From Bacillota bacterium (GTDB lineage Bacteria; Bacillota; Clostridia; Christensenellales; Aristaeellaceae), in NCBI GenBank assembly GCA_023402355.1, contig JAEXCG010000042.1:1-32409 (forward strand): 32,409 nt of DNA, given 5' to 3'. The notes under the pieces are model-generated. The model searched no databases. It was not told the origin of the DNA and saw only the letters and a list, made by a program, of their open reading frames with translations. The position numbers and the translations under genes were made by a program. This document shows, piece after piece, positions 1-7,951 of this stretch; the stretch's first letter is position 1, and every line of letters begins with the position of its first letter.

Positions 1-341
1 TCCGCGCCCTCCGGCAGGGGACCGCCGGGCGCGTAGCAGGCCTCGGCCGAAAAGCCGCCGCCGAGCAGCGAGGCGACGCGCGCGCACAGCGCCCCGTCCG
101 GAATCGGGCTTTCGGGCGCGCAGGGAAAGGCCGCGCACAGGGCGCGGATGCGCGCGCGGGTTTCGGGCGGCACGTCCCCCCGAAAGCGCAGCAGCTCGCG
201 CCCGCCCGCCGCGCGGGCGAGGAAGGCGCGCGGCGCGGGCCTCGTCCCGTCCCACGGCTCGTTGACGCAGGTCAGGTCCCCGGCCGCATCCTGCAGGAAC
301 ATCGCCCGCGCGTGCAGGGCGAGAAGCGCTTCGTCCGTCAT
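1..341 (-). CDS. GNAT-like N-acetyltransferase, N-terminal part (cut by window edge)
   Basis: An open frame runs on the minus strand from ATG at 341 to the window edge without a stop (113 codons). The start MTDEALLALHARAMFLQD, followed by a VNEPWDGT segment and an ARAAGGRELLRFRGDVP segment, resembles the N-terminal region that precedes the acetyltransferase fold in a family of Firmicutes GNAT proteins. The acetyl-CoA-binding part lies outside the window. The start is supported by a G-rich ribosome site (GAGGGGGG) that overlaps the stop of the upstream kinase. Only 9 bases separate the two genes, so they are probably co-transcribed and translationally coupled. The family call rests on recognised N-terminal wording only; the substrate is unknown. 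Confidence 0.62.
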   Translation of the reverse strand, partial: MTDEALLALHARAMFLQDAAGDLTCVNEPWDGTRPAPRAFLARAAGGRELLRFRGDVPPETRARIRALCAAFPCAPESPIPDGALCARVASLLGGGFSAEACYAPGGPLPEGA

Positions 342-350
342 GGGCCCCCC

Positions 351-3300
351 TCAAATCAGCGCGTGCAGCTCGCGCAGCATGGCCCCGATGTCCAGGGGCT
401 TGACGAGGTAGCCGGTCATGCCCGCCTGCCGCGCGAGCGCGCGGTCCTCGTCGAAGGCGTTGGCGGTCATCGCGAAGATGGGCACGTCCCCGGCGTCCGG
501 GCGATCCAGCGCCCGGATGGCGCGCGTGGCCTCCAGGCCGTCCATCACGGGCATGCGGATGTCCATCAGGATGGCGAGGTAGTGGCCCGCGGGCGCGCCT
601 GCGAAGGCCTGCAGCGCCTGCCGCCCGTTTTCGACGGAATCCACCTGTAGGCCGTGCATCTCCAAAAGGGAGCGGGCGATCTCGAGGTTGAGCTCGTTGT
701 CCTCCGCGAGCAGCACGCGCTGGCCGGAAAAGCTGTGCGCGTCGAGCGGCCGCGCCGGGGCCGGGCGGCTGGGGAGCGTCAGGTGCGTGAACGTCTCGCA
801 TACGGTCGTGCGCAGCAGCGGCTTTGCGATGAAGCAGTCCGCGCCCGCCTCGCGCGCCTCCTCCTCGATGCCGCTCCAGTCGTAGGCCGAGATGATGATG
901 ATCGTCGTCTCCGGCCCCACGAGGCGGCGGATGGCGCGCGTTGTCTCCACGCCGTCCATGTCCGGCATGCGCCAGTCGATCATGGCGATGTCGAAGGCGT
1001 CGCCGCGGGCGGTGGCGTCCTGCACCGCGCGGACGGCCTTGATCCCGCTGTCCACGTACAGCGTGCGCGCGCCGATGTCCGCGAGGATGGCGCAGGCCTG
1101 CTCGCCCACGACCTCGTCGTCGTCCACGACCAGCACGTCGATGCCGCGCAGCAGTTCGCGCTGCTTGCGCGTATTTTCCGCCGCCGCGTCCTCGTGCGTC
1201 AGCCCCAGCGGCACGCTGAACGTGAAGGTGGAGCCCTCGCCCCGGCGGCTCTTCACGTCGATCTGCCCGCCCATGAGCTGCACGAGGTTGTAGACGATGG
1301 AGAGGCCCAGGCCGCTGCCGACGTTGTTGCGGGCGCGCTCCGACGTCTCCTGCTCGAACGGCTGGAAGATGCGCTCCATGAACGCCTCCGACATGCCGAT
1401 GCCCGTGTCCGACACGCGAAAGCGCAGGCTGGCAAAGCCGTTCTGGCGGCGCTCCTCCGCGATGTCTACGACGATGGAGCCCCCGGCGTGCGTGAACTTC
1501 ATGGCGTTGGAGAGCAGGTTCATGAGAATCTGCTTGAGGCGCAGCGCGTCGCCGAGGTAGTAGCGGTCCAGCGGCTCGTGCACGTGCTCTTCAAAGTGCA
1601 GGGAGCGCTCCAGCATCTGGGGGAAGATGATCGTGTTGAGGTCCTGCGTGAACTCGGAAAAGTCGAAGCGCTCGCGGGCGATGCTCATCTTGCCCGTCTC
1701 GATCTTGGACATGTCCAGGATGTCGTTGATGAGCGAGAGCAGGTAGCGCGAGGAGGCGTCGATCTTCTGGAAGCAGTCGCGCACGCGGGCCGGGTCGCCG
1801 ATCTTTAGCTGGCCGATGGTGCTCATGCCGATAATGGCGTTCATCGGGGTGCGGATGTCGTGGCTCATGCGCGAGAGGAAGTCGCTCTTGGCGTCGTTGG
1901 CCGCCCGGGCCGAGGCCAGCGCGTCGCGCAGCAGCAGCTCCTGGCGCGCCTGCTCCGCGCGCTGGCCGTCCAGCACCTTGACCAGCTCGATGGCCAGCAC
2001 GTCCGTACCGACCGGGTTGTCCACGTAGATGAGGTGGATGGAAATCCAGTGGTATTCGCCGTCCACGCCCCGCATCTGGACCTCCAGATAGATTTCGCGC
2101 TCGCCCTCCGCGAAGCGGCGCAGGATGCCCTCGCGCGAGAGGGCGTCGGAGAAGGCCTCGCGGTAGGTGGGGTAGACGTCCTGGACCGAGCGGCGCATCA
2201 GCTCCTCGAAGGAGCCGCTCGGCGCGTCGACGTAGGTCTGCGCGTCGCCCCCAAAGCAGTTGAACGCGTCCCGCGTCAGGTTGAGGCTCAGGATCAGCGG
2301 GTAGGCGGTGTGGATCGCCGCGCGCAGCGAGCGGTTTTCGATGAGCTGCTCGTGCTGGCGGGCGATTTGCAGCTTGCGCGTCTCGGTGACGTCGGTGAAC
2401 ACCGCCTGAATGACGTCCTCGCCGTCGGCGCTCAGCAGCCGCTGCATGGCCGCGCTGATGTAGGCGGTTTCGCCCGATTGCAGGCGGCATTCGCGCGTGT
2501 AGTGGACGGTCTCCCCGTCCAGGGTGAGCGCGGCGATGCGCGCCTCCACCTGCGGGCGGTCCTCGTCGAGCACGAGCTGCAGCGGCGTCTTGACCGCCTC
2601 GCGGTAGGCGGCCTCGGAGGGGAAGCCGTAGAACTCCCAGGTCGTGCGGTTGAGGTTCACGATGCGGTGGCTTTCGTCCGGCGTGAATTGCAGGATGCCG
2701 CAGGGCACGGTGTCGTACAGCCGGGAGAGGAAGCGCGCCTGGCGCTGCACCTCCAAGTTCGCCCGCGCGGCGGCGAGCTCCCGCTGCTTGCGCTCGGTGA
2801 TGTCGTAGATGAAGCAATAAAGCACCTGCGCGCCCTGCGGGTCGGCGGCGCGCTTGCCCACATCGCCCACCCAGACGACCCGGCCGTCCTGCCTGCGCAC
2901 GCGGTATTCCACGTAGCAGGAGTTTTCCGACGCGAACGCGCGCTGCACCTGGCTGTACATGCCGGGGTAGTCCTCGGGGAGGATGAAATCCCGGCAGCTC
3001 CTGCACGCGCGGGCGTACGCGTCGGGCCCCTCGAAGCCCAGCAGCGTGCACAGGGTGGGGCTGACCCACAGCGTGGTGAAGTCCTCGTCGAGGCGGCAGA
3101 TCTGCATGCCGCCCGGAAGCTGCGAGAGCATGAGGTCGACCTCCTGCTCCTTCTGGGCGAGCTGCGTCTGAAGCCGCTCGTACGCCTCGCGCCCGAACTG
3201 CACGGGAAAGAGCTCGTCCGTGGTGAGCGCCGAGTAGGAGACGGAGTTGTGAATGTGGGCGGTTTTGAGGCGGCCGTCCACGCGCTGAAAGATAAACGTG

Positions 3301-3626
3301 ATGCGCTGGTGCGTGTGAAAATAAAGGCCCGTCTCCGGCAGCGGCTCGATGAAGCTGTCGCCCTCGCACAGGTAGACGTCCGCGGCAAGCCGGCGCGAGA
3401 CGTAGCGCTCCTGCGTCATGACGCAGGGGGCGAGCTCGTCCTTCCCCGCGCGAAAGCAGGCGGCGACGGCCTCGGCCCCTTCCGCCCGCTGCATTTCCCC
3501 CGCGCCGAGCCACACAATGTCCGGCGCAAAGGTGGAAATTAGAAATTCCACGTCGGCTTCACAAAAATATCGCGTCAGGATCAGGTGCGCGAAGTCTTCC
3601 ACTTCGCGGCGGATCGCTTCATCCAT
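351..3626 (-). CDS. Cytoplasmic PAS-domain hybrid sensor histidine kinase with two receiver domains
   Basis: A 1091-residue sensor kinase with no membrane segment. Domains in order: a SnoaL/NTF2-like ligand-pocket domain (about 5-135), PAS (about 160-275, ending DITERKQ), PAS (about 295-412, ending DVTETRK), a third PAS-like region (about 430-555), HisKA with phospho-acceptor His589 in SHDIRTPMNA, HATPase_c with N box (LLSNAMKFT, near 706), G1 (DTGIGMS) and G2 (GSGLGLS), then receiver 1 (phospho-acceptor Asp884 in IDWRMPDMDG) and receiver 2 (Asp1022 in MDIRMPVMDG). All catalytic residues look intact. The ATG at 3626 is preferred because AAAGAGGAC lies just upstream; a TTG at 3665 in the same frame lacks such a site. 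There is no HPt domain, so the phosphate target is probably encoded elsewhere. The ligand is unknown; the SnoaL-like domain suggests a small soluble molecule. Confidence 0.93.
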   Translation of the reverse strand: MDEAIRREVEDFAHLILTRYFCEADVEFLISTFAPDIVWLGAGEMQRAEGAEAVAACFRAGKDELAPCVMTQERYVSRRLAADVYLCEGDSFIEPLPETGLYFHTHQRITFIFQRVDGRLKTAHIHNSVSYSALTTDELFPVQFGREAYERLQTQLAQKEQEVDLMLSQLPGGMQICRLDEDFTTLWVSPTLCTLLGFEGPDAYARACRSCRDFILPEDYPGMYSQVQRAFASENSCYVEYRVRRQDGRVVWVGDVGKRAADPQGAQVLYCFIYDITERKQRELAAARANLEVQRQARFLSRLYDTVPCGILQFTPDESHRIVNLNRTTWEFYGFPSEAAYREAVKTPLQLVLDEDRPQVEARIAALTLDGETVHYTRECRLQSGETAYISAAMQRLLSADGEDVIQAVFTDVTETRKLQIARQHEQLIENRSLRAAIHTAYPLILSLNLTRDAFNCFGGDAQTYVDAPSGSFEELMRRSVQDVYPTYREAFSDALSREGILRRFAEGEREIYLEVQMRGVDGEYHWISIHLIYVDNPVGTDVLAIELVKVLDGQRAEQARQELLLRDALASARAANDAKSDFLSRMSHDIRTPMNAIIGMSTIGQLKIGDPARVRDCFQKIDASSRYLLSLINDILDMSKIETGKMSIARERFDFSEFTQDLNTIIFPQMLERSLHFEEHVHEPLDRYYLGDALRLKQILMNLLSNAMKFTHAGGSIVVDIAEERRQNGFASLRFRVSDTGIGMSEAFMERIFQPFEQETSERARNNVGSGLGLSIVYNLVQLMGGQIDVKSRRGEGSTFTFSVPLGLTHEDAAAENTRKQRELLRGIDVLVVDDDEVVGEQACAILADIGARTLYVDSGIKAVRAVQDATARGDAFDIAMIDWRMPDMDGVETTRAIRRLVGPETTIIIISAYDWSGIEEEAREAGADCFIAKPLLRTTVCETFTHLTLPSRPAPARPLDAHSFSGQRVLLAEDNELNLEIARSLLEMHGLQVDSVENGRQALQAFAGAPAGHYLAILMDIRMPVMDGLEATRAIRALDRPDAGDVPIFAMTANAFDEDRALARQAGMTGYLVKPLDIGAMLRELHALI

Positions 3627-3680
3627 ACAGGTCCTCTTTTCGATCAAGCGCCCAGGCACGGGCAAAATGGGTTTTAAATC

Positions 3681-3709
3681 ATTATATCACAGGTACGATT
3701 TTTTTGCCA
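3681..3709 (-). promoter_or_regulatory. Promoter of the hybrid histidine kinase
   Basis: On the minus strand a perfect TATAAT (-10, plus coordinates 3681-3686) is preceded after 17 bases by TGGCAA (-35, 3704-3709). The predicted transcript would start near 3674 and carry a leader of about 48 bases before the ATG at 3626. The -35 match is only partial. Confidence 0.55.
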
Positions 3710-3901
3710 TAGCGCGAAAGCCGGAAAATACGCGCCCAAACGGGAAGAAGTGGAGGAGCATTTCTCCATGGATTTGCAAATCTGATAAAAAGTGGGGGAA
3801 TGCAATCTGATAATGCAAATACAGGACGCATTTGTGGAGTAAAAAAGCGGATTTCCGGCGGGCGCGGGGAAAAAGGGGAGCGCCGCCGCGCCGGAAGCTG
3901 T

Positions 3902-3909
3902 GGTATAAT
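3902..3909 (+). promoter_or_regulatory. Extended -10 promoter of the AraC-type regulator
   Basis: TGGTATAAT gives a perfect -10 (3904-3909) with the TG of an extended -10 one base upstream. There is no recognisable -35 at the usual distance. The leader to the ATG at 3990 would be about 75 bases. Confidence 0.5.
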
Positions 3910-3989
3910 GCACAAGAGAAAACCTGCGGCGCAAATGACGGGAAAAAAGTGCGCGGGGGGTGTATGCTAAGCGTACGGGAGGGAACGGC

Positions 3990-4853
3990 ATGGATTGGTC
4001 GGAGCGGATGAACCGGGTGATGGACTACGTGGAGGAAAACCTCTCGGGGCCTCTTTGCGAGGCGAAAATCGGCCGCATCGCCGCGTGTGCGTTTTCGACC
4101 TTTCAGATTTCGTTCGCGCAGATCGCGGGCATCCCATTTTCGGAGTACGTGCGCAGGCGGCGTCTGACGCTGGCGGCTTACGACCTGCAAAACACGGACG
4201 AAAGCGTGCTGGATATCGCGCTCAAATACGGCTACAGCTCGCCGGACGCCTTCCGCGTGGCCTTCAAAAGGCTGCACGGCGTGGCGCCCACCAGGGTGCG
4301 CGCGCGGGGCACGCCGCTGACGTTCTACTGCAAGCTTACATTTGAACTGACGGTAAGGGGGATCGAGCAGATGGAATACGCGATCTTGGAAAAGGGGCCC
4401 TTTCGGGTGCTGGGCGTGCGGCGCACCACGCCCTACGGCGGGGGCACGTGGGCCGTGGTGAAGGCGGACGGCTCAGGCGCGCGCGTGCGCGAGGTCAGCG
4501 GCCGCTTCTTCGACCTGGGGCTGTGCTTTGGCTTTGGGCCGGACGGCAGCAACGATTACATGTGCGCCGTGGAGTGGGCGGGCGAGGCGCAGCCGGGCTT
4601 TGAGGTTTACGACTACCCGGCGGCGACCTGGCTGCGCTTTGAGGCGAAGGGGAAGATTTCCGCGGGCACACTGGGCGAGGTCTGGCGGCGAATTAACGGG
4701 GAGTTCCTGCCGCACAGCCGCTACGAGAAGAGCGGCCTTGCGACCATCGAGCGCTACGTGCGGTGGGACGAGGCGGCGGACCTGTGCGACGTGGAAATCC
4801 TCATCCCGGTGCGGGAGAAGGATAGGGAAGAGGAGCCCTGCGGAAAGGTCTGA
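3990..4853 (+). CDS. AraC-family regulator with GyrI-like effector-binding domain
   Basis: A 287-residue cytoplasmic transcription regulator. Residues about 1-105 form the double helix-turn-helix of the AraC family, including the typical SVLDIALKYGYSSPDAFRVAF signature. After a linker, residues about 120-285 form a GyrI/AraC-E type ligand domain that opens with MEYAILEKGPFRVLGVRR and contains EVWRRINGEFLPHS. In this family the C-terminal domain binds small hydrophobic ligands and modulates DNA binding. The start at 3990 follows GGGAGGGAA at a good distance; the upstream ATG in the same frame (3963) has no such site. The gene is divergent from the histidine kinase. Its targets and ligand are not evident. 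Confidence 0.9.
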   Translation: MDWSERMNRVMDYVEENLSGPLCEAKIGRIAACAFSTFQISFAQIAGIPFSEYVRRRRLTLAAYDLQNTDESVLDIALKYGYSSPDAFRVAFKRLHGVAPTRVRARGTPLTFYCKLTFELTVRGIEQMEYAILEKGPFRVLGVRRTTPYGGGTWAVVKADGSGARVREVSGRFFDLGLCFGFGPDGSNDYMCAVEWAGEAQPGFEVYDYPAATWLRFEAKGKISAGTLGEVWRRINGEFLPHSRYEKSGLATIERYVRWDEAADLCDVEILIPVREKDREEEPCGKV

Positions 4854-4948
4854 AAGCATCGTGTGAATGCAGCGGATGGAAGGCCGTGCCTGCTGTATGG
4901 CAAATGGAAGGGAAAGCATATTCCAATTTACGGAGAGATGGTTAGAAG

Positions 4949-5803
4949 ATGAAAGACAGGATATGTAAATGTATGGCCCCCTTTTTTTACGCGCTGCCAG
5001 GTGTTGCAGTTGGAATATTGGTCATGTATGCTCACGAGATTTCCGCAGCTATTTACATGCAAAATTTTGTATTTCTAATCATATGTAGTGCCATAGCAAT
5101 GGCATATATGGCTTGGACATCCAATTCAAGGATAGGGGAAATCGGAACGATTGCCATGGCTATTGCAAGCGTTCTTTTTTTGGCAAGTTCTTTTTTATCT
5201 GACGGAGTAGAGGGCGTCCACAGATGGATTCAAATCGGGCCGGTTCATTTCAATGCTGCGTTTATTGCATTGCCGATAGTATTGATTGCAATAAATAGGC
5301 TTTTAGAAGACGGCTATTTGAAGATTTGTGCTGTTCTTGTACTTGCTACAGCGCTTCTTCTTTTTCTACAGCCGGATGCTTCCATGATAAGTGCGTTTTC
5401 TGTCGCTTTACTGCCGGTTATGTGTACGAAGCGTCGGCATAAATTGTGGAATTTTGCCGTCGTGGCGATACTGCTCTTTCTCTCAGCCGTCTCATGGAGG
5501 AATAGAGATGGTCTACAACCTGTTTCATACGTGGAGGATATCCTTGTCCTGGCAGCGGAAAGCGGTTGGGTGTATCTGTCTTTCTGCGTATCCGCTCTTT
5601 TGGTTATGCTATGGCCGTTTGTGAGGCCGAATGGATTTCAGCAGTGCAGAGGAATATCCATAAGTTTAGGTTTGTTCTTTTTGGTTTTAATTCTGAGCGC
5701 CTTGTTTGGTCATTTTCCAGTGCCGTTAATTGGCTATGGAATCTCACCGATTTTGGGATATATCATATCGGCTGCATATGTCGTAAAGAAGCGTTATTTA
5801 TAG
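4949..5803 (+). CDS. Compact SEDS-like (FtsW/RodA-related) integral membrane protein
   Basis: A 284-residue protein with about nine or ten hydrophobic segments. Several short stretches look like weakened FtsW/RodA motifs in the right order: HRWIQIGPVHFNAA (91-104; compare RWI-LGP-FQPSE), LFLQPDAS (138-145; compare the QPDLGT region), SYVEDILVLAAESGWVYL (193-210; compare the DFIF-EE-G region) and GYGISPILG (262-270; compare SYGGSS). It is much shorter than usual SEDS glycosyltransferases (about 370-420 residues), and the large extracellular loop appears reduced, so polymerase activity is doubtful. The DNA is clearly AT-richer than its neighbours, which suggests recent acquisition. An XRE regulator follows 114 bases downstream. 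The family assignment is inferred from motif order; the function is unknown. Confidence 0.6.
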   Translation: MKDRICKCMAPFFYALPGVAVGILVMYAHEISAAIYMQNFVFLIICSAIAMAYMAWTSNSRIGEIGTIAMAIASVLFLASSFLSDGVEGVHRWIQIGPVHFNAAFIALPIVLIAINRLLEDGYLKICAVLVLATALLLFLQPDASMISAFSVALLPVMCTKRRHKLWNFAVVAILLFLSAVSWRNRDGLQPVSYVEDILVLAAESGWVYLSFCVSALLVMLWPFVRPNGFQQCRGISISLGLFFLVLILSALFGHFPVPLIGYGISPILGYIISAAYVVKKRYL

Positions 5804-5917
5804 TATCTGTTTGCGTACGGCCTGCCCGAGGATGCGGGGAAGATATCGGCAGTTCATAGTTGATCATAGAATGAGATAAATGACAATTAGTAAATGTCAA
5901 AAATGAGAGAGAGCTTT

Positions 5918-6166
5918 ATGTATAAAAATAAGGCCGGGGATGGCGGCAATAATATCTGCGGTCAGAGGATAAAGGAAATCAGAGAGAAGTTGCCAGAAAA
6001 AACGTCACAAAGAAAGCTGGCGGATATGCTTCAAAGAGCAGGATTGGATCTGGATAAAAATGCGGTGCAGAGGATAGAGAGCGGCAAACGGTTCGTGACG
6101 GATATTGAATTGAAAGTTATCGCGGAGGTTTTACGTGTGAGTTATCAGGATTTGCTGGATGATTAG
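5918..6166 (+). CDS. Small XRE-family helix-turn-helix regulator
   Basis: An 82-residue protein whose residues about 16-75 form a Cro/C1-type helix-turn-helix: GQRIKEIREKLPEKTSQRKL, then LDKNAVQRIESGKRFVTDIE and a closing LKVIAEVLRVSYQDLLDD. Such proteins bind DNA as dimers, often repressing their own or a neighbouring operon. The ATG at 5918 is chosen because GAGAGAG lies 5-6 bases upstream; an in-frame ATG at 5894 lacks a site. Like the preceding membrane gene it is AT-rich, and the two probably arrived together. No operator was identified. Confidence 0.85.
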   Translation: MYKNKAGDGGNNICGQRIKEIREKLPEKTSQRKLADMLQRAGLDLDKNAVQRIESGKRFVTDIELKVIAEVLRVSYQDLLDD

Positions 6167-6345
6167 GGGGGTGTACTCAAATCGCACGGTTGACACAAAT
6201 GTAAGAACAAAATTTAAAGAATGCAGAGAATGAATTCGGTAAATTTGGAGGACAAATGGACGTCCTTATTTCGCTTGCAAAAGGGCTTGAGCGTCCCAAA
6301 CCCTAGCTCCGCGGAGTTTGCCCTGCGCTGGAAATGAATAGGGAA

Positions 6346-6379
6346 AAGGAGCTTCGCGGCAAAGTCCGCAGGGCTCCTT
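6346..6379. repeat. Nested palindrome, copy 1
   Basis: AAGGAGC (6346-6352) pairs with GCTCCTT (6373-6379), with an inner GCGG/CCGC pair (6356-6359 with 6366-6369). The stretch CGCGGCAAAGTCCGCAGGG and the following GCTCCTT are repeated almost exactly about 210 bases downstream (6559-6594). Confidence 0.75.
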
Positions 6380-6443
6380 AAATTGTTGACAAACCCATCG
6401 AAGGCAGAGAAACCAAAAGCCGTCTGCAAGACTGTAATCGTAT

Positions 6444-6462
6444 CGCCCGGCTTTGCCGGGCG
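6444..6462. repeat. Perfect 8-base inverted repeat
   Basis: CGCCCGGC (6444-6451), loop TTT, then GCCGGGCG (6455-6462). A TTTTT run follows at about 6471, so it could act as a weak terminator on the plus strand. Confidence 0.7.
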
Positions 6463-6480
6463 GGCGGGGCTTTTTCCGGA

Positions 6481-6497
6481 GCAAAACGTAGTTTTGC
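6481..6497. repeat. Perfect 7-base inverted repeat
   Basis: GCAAAAC (6481-6487), loop GTA, GTTTTGC (6491-6497), flanked on both sides by GGAGC-type direct repeats. Confidence 0.7.
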
Positions 6498-6522
6498 GGA
6501 GCGAAAAAATTACCCCTAACCT

Positions 6523-6550
6523 CGGCAAAGCGGCGTATGCCGCTTTGCCG
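6523..6550. repeat. Perfect 12-base inverted repeat
   Basis: CGGCAAAGCGGC (6523-6534), loop GTAT, GCCGCTTTGCCG (6539-6550). There is no T run after it, so it is not a standard terminator. Confidence 0.8.
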
Positions 6551-6558
6551 ACACGCAG

Positions 6559-6594
6559 AGGAGCCTCGCGGCAAAGTCCGCAGGGCTCCTTTTC
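6559..6594 (+). terminator. Nested palindrome, copy 2, followed by T run
   Basis: AGGAGC (6559-6564) pairs with GCTCCT (6585-6590), with an inner GCGG/CCGC pair, followed by TTTTC. This second copy of the 6346-6379 element has terminator form on the plus strand and lies about 30 bases from the end of the convergent SH3-protein gene. Confidence 0.55.
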
Positions 6595-6624
6595 AAATTC
6601 GTCATTCTTTTTTATCTGTTTAGT

Positions 6625-7914
6625 TCAGCCGTGCGAGCACCGGCCTATCAGGATTGCGCCCTGCGTTTCGAGGAAGAAGCCGTCGTTGGGTATGTCGATG
6701 CGCGTTTCCTCGACGTTCGGATCGATCGTGTACGTTTGCAGCTTTTCGCCCAGCAGGCTGTAGACCGTCACGGTCCCCGGAACGTTCCGTATGCTTGCGC
6801 AGGCATAGTAGATGGAGAACGACCGGGACTCCCCAAGGGGAAGCTGCACAGGGCAGAAGTAGCGGCCGTTTTGCGAAAACAGGCCGTCGTTTTTCGCCCA
6901 GGAGATCAGCGCCTCCGCGCGCATGGGCTCGATTTGGCCGTCTCCGGCGAAGATCAGCTCCGCGCCCTGCGGCAGGTAAAAGGTGCAGGCGCCGGGCCCG
7001 TCCAGCGCGAGGAGCTGCTCCTCGTAGGGCTCCGACGCGCCCACGTATACGCTCGCGTGGCCCTTCCCGCTTTGGGTCAGGGTGTAGAGCCCCGCGGGCA
7101 GGCCGTCCGCCGGGCCGTACTCCCCCGGCGGCAGCGTGGGGCCGCCGTCCAGCACCCAGCCGTCGGTCCGGCAGAGGGTGAAGCCCTCGGCGGGCACGAA
7201 GCCCGTCAGGAAGTCGTATCCCCGCATGCGCACCTGCAGGGTGTCGCCCAGGTCCGCGAGTAGCTCGCACCACTCGCCGGCAGGGACGGTTCGCCCCTCG
7301 GCGTCGATTTCGTCGGGCACGACCCGTATGGGCACGTCGCCCGCCGCGTGCACGCCGTAGCCGATGGCGGGCAGGCTGCCGCCCAGCAGCGCGTTTTGCC
7401 CGACCGGCTCAAGCGCGTCCGCGGGCAGGTAGCCCTGGCGGCTGCCCAGCGTCACGTGGCAATACGCGCCGTCCACGCTCTCGCCCAGCACCGACACGCG
7501 CGCCCCCCGCGGCAGCGTGCCGCAGGCGCGCGCCGTCTCCGCGGGCCGCTCAAGCAGCGTGGCCTGCGCCTCGCGAACCTGAGCCACCGGCACCTCGCAG
7601 ACGATCTCCTCGGGGTTGCTCTCGTAATGCTGCGACGCCGGGATGTAACCGGTCGTGGGGGTGTCAGGGTACCATCCGAGCGAGACGGAGAGCCAGTCGC
7701 CGTCCTCCGCGCCGCGACTGTTCATGCGCGCGCCGGTGTAGTACAGGCCGCGCACCAGCGCGTCGGGGTCCGGGGCCGCGCGCAGCACGACGCGCCCGCC
7801 CGGCGTTTCGGCGCGCGCTACGCTGGGGTAGGTCGCGGTGTCGTCGTAGGCGAGCGCGGGGGCGGCAAAGAGCGACAGCAGCAGCAGCGCGGCGAGCGTC
7901 CTCGCTCTGAACAT
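6625..7914 (-). CDS. Secreted protein with SH3-like repeats
   Basis: A 429-residue exported protein of unknown function. A signal peptide (about 1-22, ending APALA) is followed by several bacterial-SH3-like segments: about 30-95 (RVVLRAAPDPDALVRGLYYTG to GYIPAS), about 105-170 (ATLLERPAETARACGTLPRG to QGYLPADAL) and about 180-255 (VPIRVVPDEIDAEGRTVPAG to TGFVPAEGF). The C-terminal third (about 270-429) is not recognised. SH3-like domains usually bind peptidoglycan or extend surface proteins. The start is backed by AAGGGAGGCG. It lies 37 bases behind another secreted-protein gene on the same strand, probably in one operon. Confidence 0.82.
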   Translation of the reverse strand: MFRARTLAALLLLSLFAAPALAYDDTATYPSVARAETPGGRVVLRAAPDPDALVRGLYYTGARMNSRGAEDGDWLSVSLGWYPDTPTTGYIPASQHYESNPEEIVCEVPVAQVREAQATLLERPAETARACGTLPRGARVSVLGESVDGAYCHVTLGSRQGYLPADALEPVGQNALLGGSLPAIGYGVHAAGDVPIRVVPDEIDAEGRTVPAGEWCELLADLGDTLQVRMRGYDFLTGFVPAEGFTLCRTDGWVLDGGPTLPPGEYGPADGLPAGLYTLTQSGKGHASVYVGASEPYEEQLLALDGPGACTFYLPQGAELIFAGDGQIEPMRAEALISWAKNDGLFSQNGRYFCPVQLPLGESRSFSIYYACASIRNVPGTVTVYSLLGEKLQTYTIDPNVEETRIDIPNDGFFLETQGAILIGRCSHG

Positions 7915-7951
7915 AAAAGCGCCTCCCTTAGCGTTTTACTCGCTTTTCGGC

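Larger units (their letters stand above)
3627..3989. other. Divergent intergenic region between kinase and AraC-type gene
   Basis: This 363-base gap is visibly AT-richer than its flanks and carries the leader and promoter of the kinase on the minus strand and the promoter and leader of the AraC-type regulator on the plus strand. No convincing gene was seen; the short open frames here have no ribosome site or family resemblance. The regulator could act on either promoter, but no clear dyad was identified. Confidence 0.6.
6167..6624. other. Gene-poor spacer containing a cluster of palindromes
   Basis: About 450 bases between the XRE gene and the convergent SH3-protein gene. The first part (6167-6340) is AT-rich and shows no gene with a ribosome site. 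The rest is a run of perfect or near-perfect inverted repeats listed separately (6346-6379, 6444-6462, 6481-6497, 6523-6550, 6559-6594). Open frames across it on either strand are broken by these palindromes in a way unlike coding sequence. Confidence 0.6.

Noticed and set aside
1860..3542. Long plus-strand open frame (560 codons) opposite the histidine kinase
   Set aside because: Its product is a low-complexity Arg/Val/Leu/His-rich sequence typical of antisense frames in GC-rich genes; the minus strand encodes a complete domain series.
6214..6574. Two minus-strand open frames of about 100 codons in the palindrome cluster
   Set aside because: They run through the inverted repeats, lack ribosome sites, and their sequence reflects the repeats. 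A short conserved peptide cannot be fully excluded.
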